Shown here: positions 35,901 to 44,588 of the stretch, piece by piece
Layout of the letters: each line of letters begins with the position of its first letter
Position numbering within the stretch: the stretch's first letter is position 1
Assembly: GCF_021728395.1 (NCBI RefSeq)
Contig: NZ_JAKKCM010000014.1
Coordinates: 1 to 64,000 of the forward strand
Length of the DNA: 64,000 bases
From: Vibrio sp. J1-1
GTDB lineage: Bacteria > Pseudomonadota > Gammaproteobacteria > Enterobacterales > Vibrionaceae
Direction of reading: 5' to 3'
The notes under the pieces: model-generated
Told to the model about the DNA's origin: nothing
The model's input: the letters and a program-made list of their open reading frames with translations, nothing else
Databases searched by the model: none
Program-made: the position numbers and the translations under genes

Positions 35901-36164
35901 TCAGGTGAAAACAAAACTTCCCGATGCGACCAATAGTGGCAAAAGCCCAAATATAACGCTGTAGAAACTCGTGCGCTTAGACAGTTTAATCAGCAAAGGG
36001 GATGAGTAAAACGTAACCATAAGATAAGGAATAATGTAGATCGGTTGCAGAAACAACGCGCAAAGCAGATGCGAAAAAATATGCAACTCCGCACTCCAAG
36101 AGCTTGGGTTCGTTCTACGGATCAATGCAAAAGAAAGTATAAGGCTAACAATAAGGTTTAACAT
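35901..36164 (-). CDS. Small membrane protein behind a Fur box
   Basis: This protein is 87 residues from the ATG at 36164 and has three predicted membrane helices (about 2-20, 30-55 and 60-85). I do not recognise a family. The frame is also open to an ATG at 36191, but that codon lies inside the Fur box and almost on the predicted transcription start, so the inner ATG is more likely; neither has a clear ribosome site. Promoter layout suggests production under iron limitation. Confidence 0.6.
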   Translation of the reverse strand: MLNLIVSLILSFALIRRTNPSSWSAELHIFSHLLCALFLQPIYIIPYLMVTFYSSPLLIKLSKRTSFYSVIFGLLPLLVASGSFVFT

Positions 36165-36176
36165 AACAGTAAGAAT

Positions 36177-36195
36177 GAAAATGATTATCATTTTC
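36177..36195. promoter_or_regulatory. Near-consensus Fur box
   Basis: The 19 bases GAAAATGATTATCATTTTC match 17 of the 19 positions of the classical Fur consensus and form a perfect palindrome around the central T. The site lies just downstream of the leftward -10 element, a position where bound Fur-iron would block RNA polymerase. Confidence 0.75.
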
Positions 36196-36196
36196 T

Positions 36197-36225
36197 ATTT
36201 TAGTAAACCATTCAAACATCTTCAA
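36197..36225 (-). promoter_or_regulatory. Sigma-70 promoter of the Fur-box gene
   Basis: On the minus strand TTGAAG (36225-36220) and TAAAAT (36202-36197) are separated by exactly 17 bases. The start of transcription would fall near 36190, within the Fur box. Confidence 0.6.
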
Positions 36226-36477
36226 ATACGTTTTAGCTATTAATTCTATCACCATAATCAATCTAACAAATGGATGACGCTACCAATAATTTTCTTATTA
36301 AACGTTTGCGTAATCGCTAACCTTCACTTTCCCTAATTTTGAGGCTTTTATCACGTTATGTACGTTGTTATAGTACGCCCATCATAAAGACCATTCGAGG
36401 CACGGAGCTTCCTCAATAATCTCAAGAAGAGAAGAATTGGTACCGACATATTCGGCAGATTTAAAGAGGGTCAAAAA

Positions 36478-36729
36478 ATGGAAATGAATATGGTTGAAAT
36501 TCTAGGTTATGCGGCTTCTATCATGGTTGCTATCTCGCTTACTATGAAAGACATCGTTAAACTTCGTGTTCTTAACTTTATCGGTTGTGGTCTATTCACC
36601 GCTTACGGCCTTATGATTGATTCATGGCCAGTTGTGCTAACCAACGGCTTTATTGCATGTGTTAACGTGTACTTCCTCGCTAAAATGCATCAGGAAAAGA
36701 ACAACTTAGAACCTGAAAAAGCACAATAG
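36478..36729 (+). CDS. Small three-helix membrane protein, YgjV/SemiSWEET-like
   Basis: This 83-residue protein has three membrane helices: VEILGYAASIMVAISLTM, LRVLNFIGCGLFTAYGLMI and WPVVLTNGFIACVNVYFL. The pattern L-R-x-L-N-x-I-G-x-x-L-F-x-x-Y-G-L followed by W-P-V-x-x-x-N resembles YgjV-type proteins and the triple-helix unit of PQ-loop transporters. The match is to the general pattern; substrate unknown. AGAGGG lies about 8 bases before the ATG. Terminator follows directly. Confidence 0.7.
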   Translation: MEMNMVEILGYAASIMVAISLTMKDIVKLRVLNFIGCGLFTAYGLMIDSWPVVLTNGFIACVNVYFLAKMHQEKNNLEPEKAQ

Positions 36730-36758
36730 ACACCAATGTCTTAAAAATACGGTATTTA

Positions 36759-36793
36759 AAAAGCCCGCTAACTTCGGTTAGCGGGCTTTTTTG
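36759..36793 (+). terminator. Strong terminator with UUCG loop
   Basis: AAAAGCCCGCTAAC (36759-36772) pairs perfectly with GTTAGCGGGCTTTT (36777-36790) around a TTCG tetraloop, with T residues after. Confidence 0.95.
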
Positions 36794-36924
36794 CCTCTAT
36801 CACTTCATCCATCGTCTTCTTCAAGTACAAACATTGATCTCCAGACAAAGATGGTTTCTAACATCTTTCAGCAGATACATAACCTCCATCATGTCGAACG
36901 TCAATTAATCACGAGAAATAATGA

Positions 36925-37032
36925 GCACAAACCGAGGCAGCGTATGAAGCTGGTTATCACCATCCGTCCAATCGAACGAACGTGTTTAAAAAGGCGTTTG
37001 GTGTGCCACTTCATGAAGTCGCGAAAGGATAA
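36925..37032 (+). pseudogene. Remnant of an AraC-family regulator (C-terminal helix-turn-helix)
   Basis: Read in the frame of the TAA at 37030, this stretch gives EAAYEAGYHHPSNRTNVFKK followed by AFGVPLHEVAKG. That is the second helix-turn-helix of an AraC regulator (A-Y-E-x-G-Y-x-x-P-S-x-F-T-x-x-F-K-K-x-F-G). A stop codon at 36922 breaks the frame just upstream. The upstream part may continue in another frame from about 36845 (residues MVSNIFQQIHNLHHVERQLI), implying a frameshift. No full-length gene remains between the terminator at 36793 and cueR. Confidence 0.55.
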
Positions 37033-37188
37033 ACTGCTTATCAAGCATGGGGCTCTTTCGAAAAGCTTGAGATAACTAATTATTTTACCGGAACTTTCCC
37101 AAAAAACCTCACTCTAACTCCTGGTGCATATTGAAGCTATTTGGGTATATAATCGCGTTAAGCGCTGTCTTGAATGAAGAGGTAAAAT

Positions 37189-37575
37189 ATGAATATTGGT
37201 GCTGTAGCCAAACTGACTGGTCTTTCCTCTAAGTCTATCCGTCTGTATGAAGATAAAGGAATCATTACACCACCAGCTCGCACTGACTCTGGATATAGAG
37301 AATATTCTGACAACCATGTCCAAGAGCTTAACCTAGTTTCACGCGCGAAAAATGCAGGATTCTCGCTGCAAGAGTGTAAAGAATTTGTCCAACTCGCGCA
37401 CAACCCTAATCGAAAAAGCAGTGAAGTTAAAGCTCGCACCATGGATAAATTAAAAGAAGTGGAAGAGAAAATAGCGCACCTGCTAGAGATGAAGCAACAG
37501 CTAGAAAGTTGGGTATCTTCCTGCCCTGGTGATGCTAAAAGTCGTTGTCCTATCATTGACGAACTAACCAAGTAA
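37189..37575 (+). CDS. cueR: Copper-responsive MerR-family activator CueR
   Basis: This 128-residue regulator has an N-terminal MerR winged helix (MNIGAVAKLTGLSSKSIRLY), a long dimerisation helix and a metal loop with C112 and C120 in SCPGDAKSRC, the pair of cysteines that binds one Cu(I) in CueR. The spacing of seven residues between the cysteines and the GDAKSRCPII tail are diagnostic. Its usual partner, a copper-exporting ATPase, is not beside it, so targets must be elsewhere. Terminator follows. Confidence 0.92.
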   Translation: MNIGAVAKLTGLSSKSIRLYEDKGIITPPARTDSGYREYSDNHVQELNLVSRAKNAGFSLQECKEFVQLAHNPNRKSSEVKARTMDKLKEVEEKIAHLLEMKQQLESWVSSCPGDAKSRCPIIDELTK

Positions 37576-37597
37576 GTTCATTTGCCCATATAAATTG

Positions 37598-37624
37598 AAA
37601 GGAGGACACAAGCCCTCCTTTAAC
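37598..37624 (+). terminator. Rho-independent terminator of cueR
   Basis: AAAGGAGG (37598-37605) pairs with CCTCCTTT (37614-37621) around an 8-base loop. Confidence 0.75.
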
Positions 37625-37649
37625 AATTCAAACTAGTAGTGCACTTACG

Positions 37650-37877
37650 CTACGATTTTGAAATTGGGTATCTTTTCTTAAATGCCGATGCGGATGCAAA
37701 CAGCCCAGTCGCGGCAAAAGTGACAAAAATCCCTAGCATGTATGATAATTCCTCATGAGCTAGAAGACCGTAACTACTAAACAAAAAGACAAAAAAGACG
37801 AGTGCTACACTAACACGATGACACCATGGCCGTTTTACAGAATACTGAGCGTATTTTTGAACTAGAGCAAACCCCAT
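37650..37877 (-). CDS. Small two-helix membrane protein, unknown
   Basis: This 75-residue protein has a basic N-terminus (VQKYAQYSVKRPWCHRVS) and two membrane helices at about 23-40 and 46-64, then a basic tail KKRYPISKS. GAGGT lies about 8 bases before the ATG. No family recognised. It is convergent with cueR and the two are only 74 bases apart. Confidence 0.6.
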   Translation of the reverse strand: MGFALVQKYAQYSVKRPWCHRVSVALVFFVFLFSSYGLLAHEELSYMLGIFVTFAATGLFASASAFKKRYPISKS

Positions 37878-38089
37878 CCAACTACCTCATTAATTACAAT
37901 TTTATTATTTATTGGCGGTAATCATAGATATTTTATTAACTTATGAAAATGTGTGTATTCATTTCCTGGTAAAAAGTCACATTTATTATAAAAATAGTCA
38001 CTTAGCGTACAAAATTAACCCACGCAACTTAAAAATTGATATATATCAAAGATATAAAAAACCAACATAAACAGTTAGTAAAAATGGCG

Positions 38090-39097
38090 CTAAAAGAGCA
38101 TTTTTACGCTATTGCGCTCAACTAACGCAGGCTCTAATTGGACAACTTCTGCTTCCGCTGCTTTGTCGTTTAGCCGTCTTAGCAAGGTTTCAACTGCAGC
38201 CTGCCCCAATCGATACTTAGGCTGGTGAATGGTTGTCAGTGATGGCGACATAAATTTAGCGATATGTATGTCATCGTAACCAATGAGAGAAAGATCCTCT
38301 GGCACGTTGATGCCAAGCTCGTTAGCCGCATTGATCACCCCCATCGCCATCATGTCGTTGGAGACGAAGATAGCAGTCGGTAGCTCTCCCCTTTCAGATA
38401 TCTTTTTCAGTGCCTGATAGCCACCTTCACATTCAAAATCCGATTCGATGATCCAGTTTGGATTAAACGTCAAGCCGGCTTCAAGCATCGCACGTTTGTA
38501 ACCTTCATATCGCATCTGAGCTTGATGCTTGATCAGAGGGCCGGTGATGCAGCCAACCTGCTTATGCCCACAATCTATCAGGTGCTTCACTGCAAGGTAT
38601 CCGCCACGTAGCGAGTTATCTTGAATCTTATCGCTGGTAAAAAGCATTGGTCCCCAGTCCATCACCACGACCGGGATATCAGGGTATCGCTCGAACACAT
38701 CAATACGCTCTCCTTCCAATGAATCACACATCAGAATTAAACCATCAACACGCTTTTGAAGCAGCGTACTAATAGATTGACGCATACGTTCGTTGTCTCC
38801 TTCCGTGTTACACAGAATAAGGCTATAACCTTTTTGGTAACAACTGCGCTCAACCCCCTTTACGACTTCACCGAAGAACGGGTTGGTAGAGGTTGTTACC
38901 AACATACCAATAGTTTGAGTTCGATTGACCTTGAGGCTGCGCGCTAACGCTGATGGAGCATAATAATTGAGCTCTTTTGCTGCGTTATTAACTCGCTCTG
39001 AAATCTCTTCACTAACAAAGCGAGTTTTGTTAATAACATGGCTCACCGTAGAAGTGGAAACCCCTGCCAGTTTTGCGATGTCTTTCATCGTTGCCAT
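38090..39097 (-). CDS. rbsR: Ribose operon repressor
   Basis: This 335-residue LacI-family repressor has the helix-turn-helix MATMKDIAKLAGVSTSTVSH with VINKTRFVSEE hinge entry, then a periplasmic-binding-protein-like sugar domain. The match to RbsR and its place as last gene of rbsDACBKR make the call secure. It should bind the two palindromes upstream of rbsD and let go when ribose is present. It follows rbsK by 16 bases. Confidence 0.93.
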   Translation of the reverse strand: MATMKDIAKLAGVSTSTVSHVINKTRFVSEEISERVNNAAKELNYYAPSALARSLKVNRTQTIGMLVTTSTNPFFGEVVKGVERSCYQKGYSLILCNTEGDNERMRQSISTLLQKRVDGLILMCDSLEGERIDVFERYPDIPVVVMDWGPMLFTSDKIQDNSLRGGYLAVKHLIDCGHKQVGCITGPLIKHQAQMRYEGYKRAMLEAGLTFNPNWIIESDFECEGGYQALKKISERGELPTAIFVSNDMMAMGVINAANELGINVPEDLSLIGYDDIHIAKFMSPSLTTIHQPKYRLGQAAVETLLRRLNDKAAEAEVVQLEPALVERNSVKMLF

Positions 39098-39113
39098 GTT
39101 ATTAATTCCTTAC

Positions 39114-40034
39114 TTATTGGTTTTCAGCTAAGAATGCGTCCACCTCTTCACGAGTTGGGATAGACGTCTGTGCACCAAAGCGCGTAACTGAAATTGCTGC
39201 CGCTGCGTGTGCAAACTTAATTGCTGATTCTAAAGACAAACCTTCCAATAAACCAGTGACGAATGCCCCATTAAAGGTGTCACCCGCTGCTGTGGTATCG
39301 GTGGCGTCGACACGGAAACCAGGAATAATCTCGCCACGACCATTCTGACTTAACCAAACGCCTTTCGCACCGAGGGTAATCATCACGATTTCAATGCCTT
39401 TGCTATGCAGGATGTTGGCCGCTTCCTGAGCACTATCGTTATCCGTCACTGTCACGCCTGTCAGCACTTCTGCTTCGGTTTCGTTCGGAGTGATGACATC
39501 AATGCACGCTAATAACTCGTCAGACAATTCACGCGCAGGAGCGGGGTTAAGAATTACGTTCGTTTTTGCATCTTTTGCTACACGTGCCGCTTTCTCGATC
39601 GCACATATCGGAGTCTCAAGTTGCATTAGCAAGTATTCAGCGCAGCGTATGCGCTCCAAATCAGGCTCAATAGCATCAGCAGTGAGCTTAGCGTTCGCTT
39701 CTGCCGAAATACAAATACTGTTCTCGCCACTATCTGCTACCTGAATCATCGCGATGCCTGTTGGACAGTTTGGCTGCATCTTCACCGCGGTAATGTCGAT
39801 GCCATCCATCTTAAAATTCTCACGAATATTGATCCCGAATGAATCATCACCAACACAAGCAATAAAACCAATATCAGAATTCAGGCGTGCTGCGGCAACG
39901 GCTTGGTTCGCCCCTTTACCGCCAGGGATAACTTGGTAGTTGCGACCATGAAGCGTCTCGCCTGGGCGAGGAAAAGAAGGCACTTGAAGAACATGGTCAG
40001 CGTTTACACTACCTAACACTACTAACTTATTCAT
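39114..40034 (-). CDS. rbsK: Ribokinase
   Basis: This 306-residue PfkB-family kinase phosphorylates ribose at O5 using ATP. N-terminal GSVNADHVLQVPSFPRPGET and GGKGANQAVAAARL are the substrate-side signatures. The C-terminal DTTAAGDTFNGAFVTGLLEG holds the catalytic aspartate of the PfkB signature 2 and the anion hole. GGATAACC precedes the ATG. It is separated from rbsB by 190 bases that contain a hairpin. Confidence 0.94.
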   Translation of the reverse strand: MNKLVVLGSVNADHVLQVPSFPRPGETLHGRNYQVIPGGKGANQAVAAARLNSDIGFIACVGDDSFGINIRENFKMDGIDITAVKMQPNCPTGIAMIQVADSGENSICISAEANAKLTADAIEPDLERIRCAEYLLMQLETPICAIEKAARVAKDAKTNVILNPAPARELSDELLACIDVITPNETEAEVLTGVTVTDNDSAQEAANILHSKGIEIVMITLGAKGVWLSQNGRGEIIPGFRVDATDTTAAGDTFNGAFVTGLLEGLSLESAIKFAHAAAAISVTRFGAQTSIPTREEVDAFLAENQ

Positions 40035-40153
40035 ACGGTTATCCTCGGTTCTGAATGAACCCTTTTTGAAAAACTGTTTTCTGGAAAATACATTAGATGA
40101 CTTTAACTTCTCATTTGAGTCGCCTTAAAAAGTCAAAGGCATCTATTCTTGCC

Positions 40154-40188
40154 CTCTCCCCCTAACGACAGATAAAAACGGAGGAGAG
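40154..40188 (-). promoter_or_regulatory. Imperfect hairpin between rbsB and rbsK
   Basis: CTCTCCCCC (40154-40162) can pair with GGAGGAGAG (40080 series, 40180-40188), eight of nine positions, on the leftward transcript. There is no U tract. A stabilising or processing hairpin after the abundant rbsB message is plausible. Confidence 0.35.
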
Positions 40189-40224
40189 AGCTAAGAAACT
40201 AGGATACTTTATCCCAAGTCGTAA

Positions 40225-41103
40225 TTACTTAGTGACTACTTTTAGAGGAACAGGGATGTAAGCTTCTACTTTGTCGCCTTTCAGTACTTTGTCCGCTGTT
40301 TCGACACCAAGTGCGCCAATAAGGTCTGGTTGCTGTGCGATGGTTGCTGCAAGCTTGCCACGATTTACCGCTGCGATACCGTCTTCTGTGCCATCAAAGC
40401 CGACGATAACTACATCTTTTCCTGATGCCTGTACCGCACGTAGCGCACCAAGTGCCATTTCATCGTTTTGTGCAAATACCGCTTGTACATCAGGGTTTGC
40501 TGCCAGTAAGTTTTCCATAACGTTCAGACCTTTAGTACGGTCAAAGTCTGCTGGTTGGCTGGCAAGAAGTTCCATGCTGCTGCTCTTAACAGAAGTCATG
40601 AAGCCTTCACCACGCTCACGCGCTGCGGATGTACCCGCAATACCTTCGAGTTGGATGACTTTCGCTTTCTCACCCACTTTCTCCATGATGTATTTACCAG
40701 CCATTTCACCGCCGATCACGTTATCTGAAGCAATGTGGCTAACAACATCACCACGGCTTGCACCACGGTCTAGCGTCAGTACAGGGATATTAGAACGGTT
40801 CGCCATACGAATCGCATTGGACACTGCATCGGAGTCTGTTGGGTTGATCAGAATCGCTTTAACACCGCGTACAGTCAGATCTTCGATGTTTGATAGTTCT
40901 TTACTCGGATCGTTTTGCGAATCGAGGACAATCAAGTCGTATCCCAGTTCTTTCGCTTTCGCTTCAGCGCCGTCTTTCATCGTTACGAAGAAAGGGTTAT
41001 TCAGCGTTGAAACCACAATCGCCATTGTATCTTGAGCTTGTGCAGCTACCGATACTGTAGAAGAAAGAAGTGCAGCAGAAATAAGAGTTGCGAGTTTTTT
41101 CAT
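40225..41103 (-). CDS. rbsB: Ribose ABC transporter, periplasmic binding protein
   Basis: From the ATG at 41103 this is 292 residues. The signal peptide [20 protein letters not shown] ends near AQAQ. The mature part starts [20 protein letters not shown] and contains [20 protein letters not shown] and [16 protein letters not shown], ribose-contact regions of RbsB. The frame extends upstream to 41136 but the signal peptide fixes the start. Confidence 0.94.
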   Translation of the reverse strand: MKKLATLISAALLSSTVSVAAQAQDTMAIVVSTLNNPFFVTMKDGAEAKAKELGYDLIVLDSQNDPSKELSNIEDLTVRGVKAILINPTDSDAVSNAIRMANRSNIPVLTLDRGASRGDVVSHIASDNVIGGEMAGKYIMEKVGEKAKVIQLEGIAGTSAARERGEGFMTSVKSSSMELLASQPADFDRTKGLNVMENLLAANPDVQAVFAQNDEMALGALRAVQASGKDVVIVGFDGTEDGIAAVNRGKLAATIAQQPDLIGALGVETADKVLKGDKVEAYIPVPLKVVTK

Positions 41104-41183
41104 CGTTCTAGTCCTTTGTGTAGGGGGAGCCAGCACACGTATACCAGCTCGGTTTTATTCACATATTTTTGGATTGTTATGAA

Positions 41184-42167
41184 TTACTTGTTTTTGTTAT
41201 CTACCAGTACTGCGGCCAAAATAACCACTGCTTTTGCAATCATTTGGTAGTAAGAGGAAACATCGAGTAGGTTCAGTGCGTTATTCAAGAAACCGATGAT
41301 AAGCGCACCAATGAGTGTCCCCATAATGCGGCCTTTACCACCCATCAAACTGGTACCGCCCAACACTACCGCTGCGATGGCATCTAGCTCGTAGCCCATA
41401 CCTGCTGTAGGTTGCGCGGAAGACAGCCGAGACGTCACGATGATGCCAGCAAGTGCCGCTAACATACCGCAGATTGCATAAACACCCATCTTGACACGAT
41501 CAACATTGATGCCTGATAGGCGAGTAGCAGATTCGTTACCACCAAGCGCGTAAACATAGCGACCAAAGCGAGTGTGGTTTAGTAAGTACCACGCGGCAGC
41601 AAACACAATTACCATTATCCATACAGGAACGGGAATACCCATAGCATAACCTGTACCAAACCATGCAAAGGCATCAGCTGTATCCGTAAAGCCAGTCGAA
41701 ATTGGTCGACCATCGGTATAAACCATGGTTACACCACGCAATAACGTCATGGTAACCAGTGTGGCAATAAAGGCTTGAACCTTACCCTTCGCGATAATAA
41801 TGCCGCTGATCGCGCCCAGTGCAGCACCTGCAAGAAGAGCAGTGGGCACTGCAACCAGTACAGGTACTTCCATCGCAATCAGGCTTGCAGCGAATGCACC
41901 ACATAAAGCCAGTACAGAGCCCACACTCAGATCGATACCTGCGGTCAAGATAACAAGTGTCATACCTACAGCGATGATCGCATTAACCGAGGTTTGACGT
42001 AGGATGTTCAGAATGTTGTCTACCGTAAAGAAGTTCGGGTTCAAGAATGAAACGACAACAATCAAAAATATCAGTGCAATCAGTGATTTTTGTTCAATCA
42101 GCCATTCTTTAGTGAACAATTTTTTGCTGCTAGTTGCATTCGGTTTGCTCATGGTATTGGTACTCAT
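41184..42167 (-). CDS. rbsC: Ribose ABC transporter permease
   Basis: This 327-residue permease has about eight to ten membrane helices and the family motif [17 protein letters not shown], followed later by [18 protein letters not shown], the cytosolic coupling loop. Its start codon overlaps the rbsA stop by four bases (ATGA), which couples ATPase and permease translation. Confidence 0.94.
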   Translation of the reverse strand: MSTNTMSKPNATSSKKLFTKEWLIEQKSLIALIFLIVVVSFLNPNFFTVDNILNILRQTSVNAIIAVGMTLVILTAGIDLSVGSVLALCGAFAASLIAMEVPVLVAVPTALLAGAALGAISGIIIAKGKVQAFIATLVTMTLLRGVTMVYTDGRPISTGFTDTADAFAWFGTGYAMGIPVPVWIMVIVFAAAWYLLNHTRFGRYVYALGGNESATRLSGINVDRVKMGVYAICGMLAALAGIIVTSRLSSAQPTAGMGYELDAIAAVVLGGTSLMGGKGRIMGTLIGALIIGFLNNALNLLDVSSYYQMIAKAVVILAAVLVDNKNK

Positions 42168-43669
42168 GCTGCTTCCTCATTGATCTTTTTGCCCACGGCA
42201 CAGGCGAGTAATGTTTCTTGATCGGCGTCTTTCGCATCGAATTCGCCAGTAATACGACCTTCATGCATAACAAGAATGCGGTCACTCATGCCCAGCACTT
42301 CTGGCATCTCAGAAGAGACTAAGATGATGCTCATGCCTTCGGCTTTGAATTTATTGATTAGCTGATAAATCTCTTTCTTGGCGCCAACATCAACGCCGCG
42401 TGTTGGTTCGTCCAGAATCAGAACTTTAGGTTTGGTCATCAATCCTTTCGCGATAGCCACCTTCTGTTGGTTACCACCAGAAAGGTTGCCAATAATTTGA
42501 TCTCGCGTAGGCGTTTTGATATTGAACAGTTTGATGAAGTCTTCCACCGCGATCACTTCGTCGCCGTGCTGGATTTGGACACCTTTTGTCAATTTATCCA
42601 AAGAACACAAAGACATGTTCTCTTTAACGGATAAGCCGAGAACTAAACCGTCGCCTTTTCGGTCTTCAGAAATATAAGCGATACCGTTGGCTAAACCATC
42701 TTGTGGGCTGACCGGGTTAATGGTCTTGTTGTCCAGGTTGATGACTCCATGCTCACTCGGAAGCGCTCCATAAATCACCTTCATCAATTCAGTACGACCA
42801 GCCCCCATCAACCCTGAAATACCAAGAATTTCACCACGCAGAAGCGTGAAGCTAACGTCGTGAACACCTGAGCCCGTTAAGCCGATCACTTCAAGACAGG
42901 TCTCACCGTGTTTCACATCAATCCGTGGATATTGTTCTTCAAGCTTGCGACCTACCATCATTTCGATAAGGCCATCTTCGTCGGTATCAGAAACCTGACA
43001 TTCGCCAATGAACTTACCGTCACGAAGAACCGTAATATCATCACAAATTTCGAAGATCTCTTTCAAACGATGAGAGATGTAAACAATGCCGCACCCTTGA
43101 GCACGAAGCTCATTGATCACTTTAAATAGCGATTCGGTTTCGGTATCCGTTAGCGCATCAGTTGGCTCATCCATGATGATGACTTTGGATTCAAAAGAGA
43201 GCGCTTTGGCAATCTCTACCATCTGTTGCTCACCAAGACTTAAGTCACCAAGCAAGGTATTTGAGCTGTGTTTTACATTCAGTCGCTGTAAAAGCTTGTC
43301 CGCTTCATCATACATTTTGCTCCACTGAATACGTCCCATCGCACCAGTAAACTCACGCCCTAGATAGATGTTCTCCGCAATGGTCAACTCAGGGATCAAA
43401 TTCAGCTCTTGGTGAATAATGCTAATACCAGCTTCTTGAGAATCTCTTGGGCCTTTAAATGCAGCAGGTTGACCTTGGTACTGAATGGTACCTGAATCCA
43501 TGTGATAAATGCCGGTTAGCACTTTCATCAAGGTTGACTTACCTGCTCCATTTTCACCCATAAGCGCCATTACTCGCCCTGGATAAACGTGTAGGCTCGC
43601 TTTATCTAGTGCCTTAACGCCCGGAAACGCTTTTTCAATTTCACTCAGTTGTAGAATGGCTTGAGTCAT
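42164..43669 (-). CDS. rbsA: Ribose ABC transporter, double ATPase
   Basis: This 501-residue protein has two ABC domains. The first has an intact Walker [10 protein letters not shown] near 37-45, signature [15 protein letters not shown] and Walker [12 protein letters not shown]. The second has a degenerate Walker A (GLMGAGRTE) but a good signature [15 protein letters not shown] and Walker [16 protein letters not shown], as is usual for RbsA. It powers ribose import through RbsC. Confidence 0.95.
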   Translation of the reverse strand: MTQAILQLSEIEKAFPGVKALDKASLHVYPGRVMALMGENGAGKSTLMKVLTGIYHMDSGTIQYQGQPAAFKGPRDSQEAGISIIHQELNLIPELTIAENIYLGREFTGAMGRIQWSKMYDEADKLLQRLNVKHSSNTLLGDLSLGEQQMVEIAKALSFESKVIIMDEPTDALTDTETESLFKVINELRAQGCGIVYISHRLKEIFEICDDITVLRDGKFIGECQVSDTDEDGLIEMMVGRKLEEQYPRIDVKHGETCLEVIGLTGSGVHDVSFTLLRGEILGISGLMGAGRTELMKVIYGALPSEHGVINLDNKTINPVSPQDGLANGIAYISEDRKGDGLVLGLSVKENMSLCSLDKLTKGVQIQHGDEVIAVEDFIKLFNIKTPTRDQIIGNLSGGNQQKVAIAKGLMTKPKVLILDEPTRGVDVGAKKEIYQLINKFKAEGMSIILVSSEMPEVLGMSDRILVMHEGRITGEFDAKDADQETLLACAVGKKINEEAA

Positions 43670-43692
43670 ATTCTGTCCTCACATTCCCTGGC

Positions 43693-44112
43693 TTAAAAAA
43701 CCACGCCAGCTTGGAAGATAACGTTCGCATACGGTGTACATTCACCCGTGCGAATCACTGCTCGGCTTTGTTCCGTGCGAGCTTTAAACGCTTCATGCGA
43801 TACATAACTAATTTCAACAGGCTTGCCTGTTCGCTTGCTTTCTTGGTTTAACTCTTCGATTAATGCTTTATGCAGCTCTGGGTTAACGTCGCAAAACTCT
43901 TCTGCAAGGATGGCCCCTTCAATCTGTGATTCAGACAACATCACTCGAACAGTATCAATAAAGCTTGGTACCCCATGAGTGAGCGCTAAGTCGATTCGTT
44001 GCACATGATCAGGAATTGGCAAGCCAGCATCACAAATGGTGATTTCATCGGTATGACCCAACGTCGCCACCAAGTAAGAAATATCTGAGTTTATAAGGGT
44101 ACTTTTTTTCAT
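43693..44112 (-). CDS. rbsD: D-ribose pyranase
   Basis: This 139-residue enzyme interconverts pyranose and furanose forms of ribose so that ribokinase can use it. MKKSTLINSDISYLVATLGH with TDEITICDAGLPIP matches RbsD; the H in TLGH is the conserved catalytic histidine. It is the first gene of the operon, downstream of two RbsR-type operators. Confidence 0.94.
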   Translation of the reverse strand: MKKSTLINSDISYLVATLGHTDEITICDAGLPIPDHVQRIDLALTHGVPSFIDTVRVMLSESQIEGAILAEEFCDVNPELHKALIEELNQESKRTGKPVEISYVSHEAFKARTEQSRAVIRTGECTPYANVIFQAGVVF

Positions 44113-44190
44113 CTCATAGACCTTTCGGTTACACGTTCATAAAACAATAAGTGTCTGCATTAGGATGTTTTGGTTATTTACAGAAAGCTC

Positions 44191-44206
44191 ATCGAAACGT
44201 TTCGAT
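44191..44206. promoter_or_regulatory. RbsR operator, proximal copy
   Basis: ATCGAAACGTTTCGAT is a perfect 16-bp palindrome of the LacI/RbsR type (core GAAACGTTTC), 79 bases upstream of the rbsD start. Confidence 0.85.
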
Positions 44207-44320
44207 TGAATAATAGTTCGAAGGAAAAATTTGAAAAGAGAGCGATTTATAAGGTGTGAGAATGATCTGCAATTGAAGCTTCAACATACATAAAAATACA
44301 ACTTACATCACAACCTACCC

Positions 44321-44336
44321 ATCGAAACGTTTCGAT
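44321..44336. promoter_or_regulatory. RbsR operator, distal copy
   Basis: An identical copy of the 16-bp palindrome lies 130 bases away, centre to centre. Two identical sites at this distance suit looping by a dimer-of-dimers or control of two promoters; the divergent GGDEF-EAL gene begins 253 bases to the right. Confidence 0.8.
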
Positions 44337-44588
44337 AGATAAGACTTTTACTCATTACCTATCGGCATATAGAGTCAGACACTAATAACAAACACGTCTA
44401 ATTATTGAGAATCAACCCAATTAGGCCAGTTAAAAACCATATGCAACTTCACAGTTCTCAGAGAGCCAACTGATTTTCAACATCGGTAAACTCAAAATCT
44501 AGTTACACTTTGACAACATACGTCATCCGTTAACTACCGAGTAGGTATATAACGTTTGTAAGGACACAAACGGAACTGAAGAAACAGA

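Larger units (their letters stand above)
44113..44588 (+). other. Divergent region between rbsD and the GGDEF-EAL gene
   Basis: This 476-base spacer holds the two RbsR palindromes. I see no gene. Apart from the palindromes and general AT richness there is nothing I can define. Confidence 0.6.

Noticed and set aside
36791-37075. Open frame of 94 codons between the YgjV-like gene and cueR
   Set aside because: Its peptide looks random in the second half, while another frame there encodes an AraC helix-turn-helix. I treat it as part of a decayed gene rather than a real protein.
37090-37160. CueR operator in front of cueR
   Set aside because: An ACC...GGT pair is present but the arms do not match the CueR dyad and the -35/-10 spacing could not be fitted.
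40271-41035. Long plus-strand open frame of 254 codons opposite rbsB
   Set aside because: It is a shadow of the strongly supported rbsB gene; composition is rich in S, A and R as typical for antisense frames.
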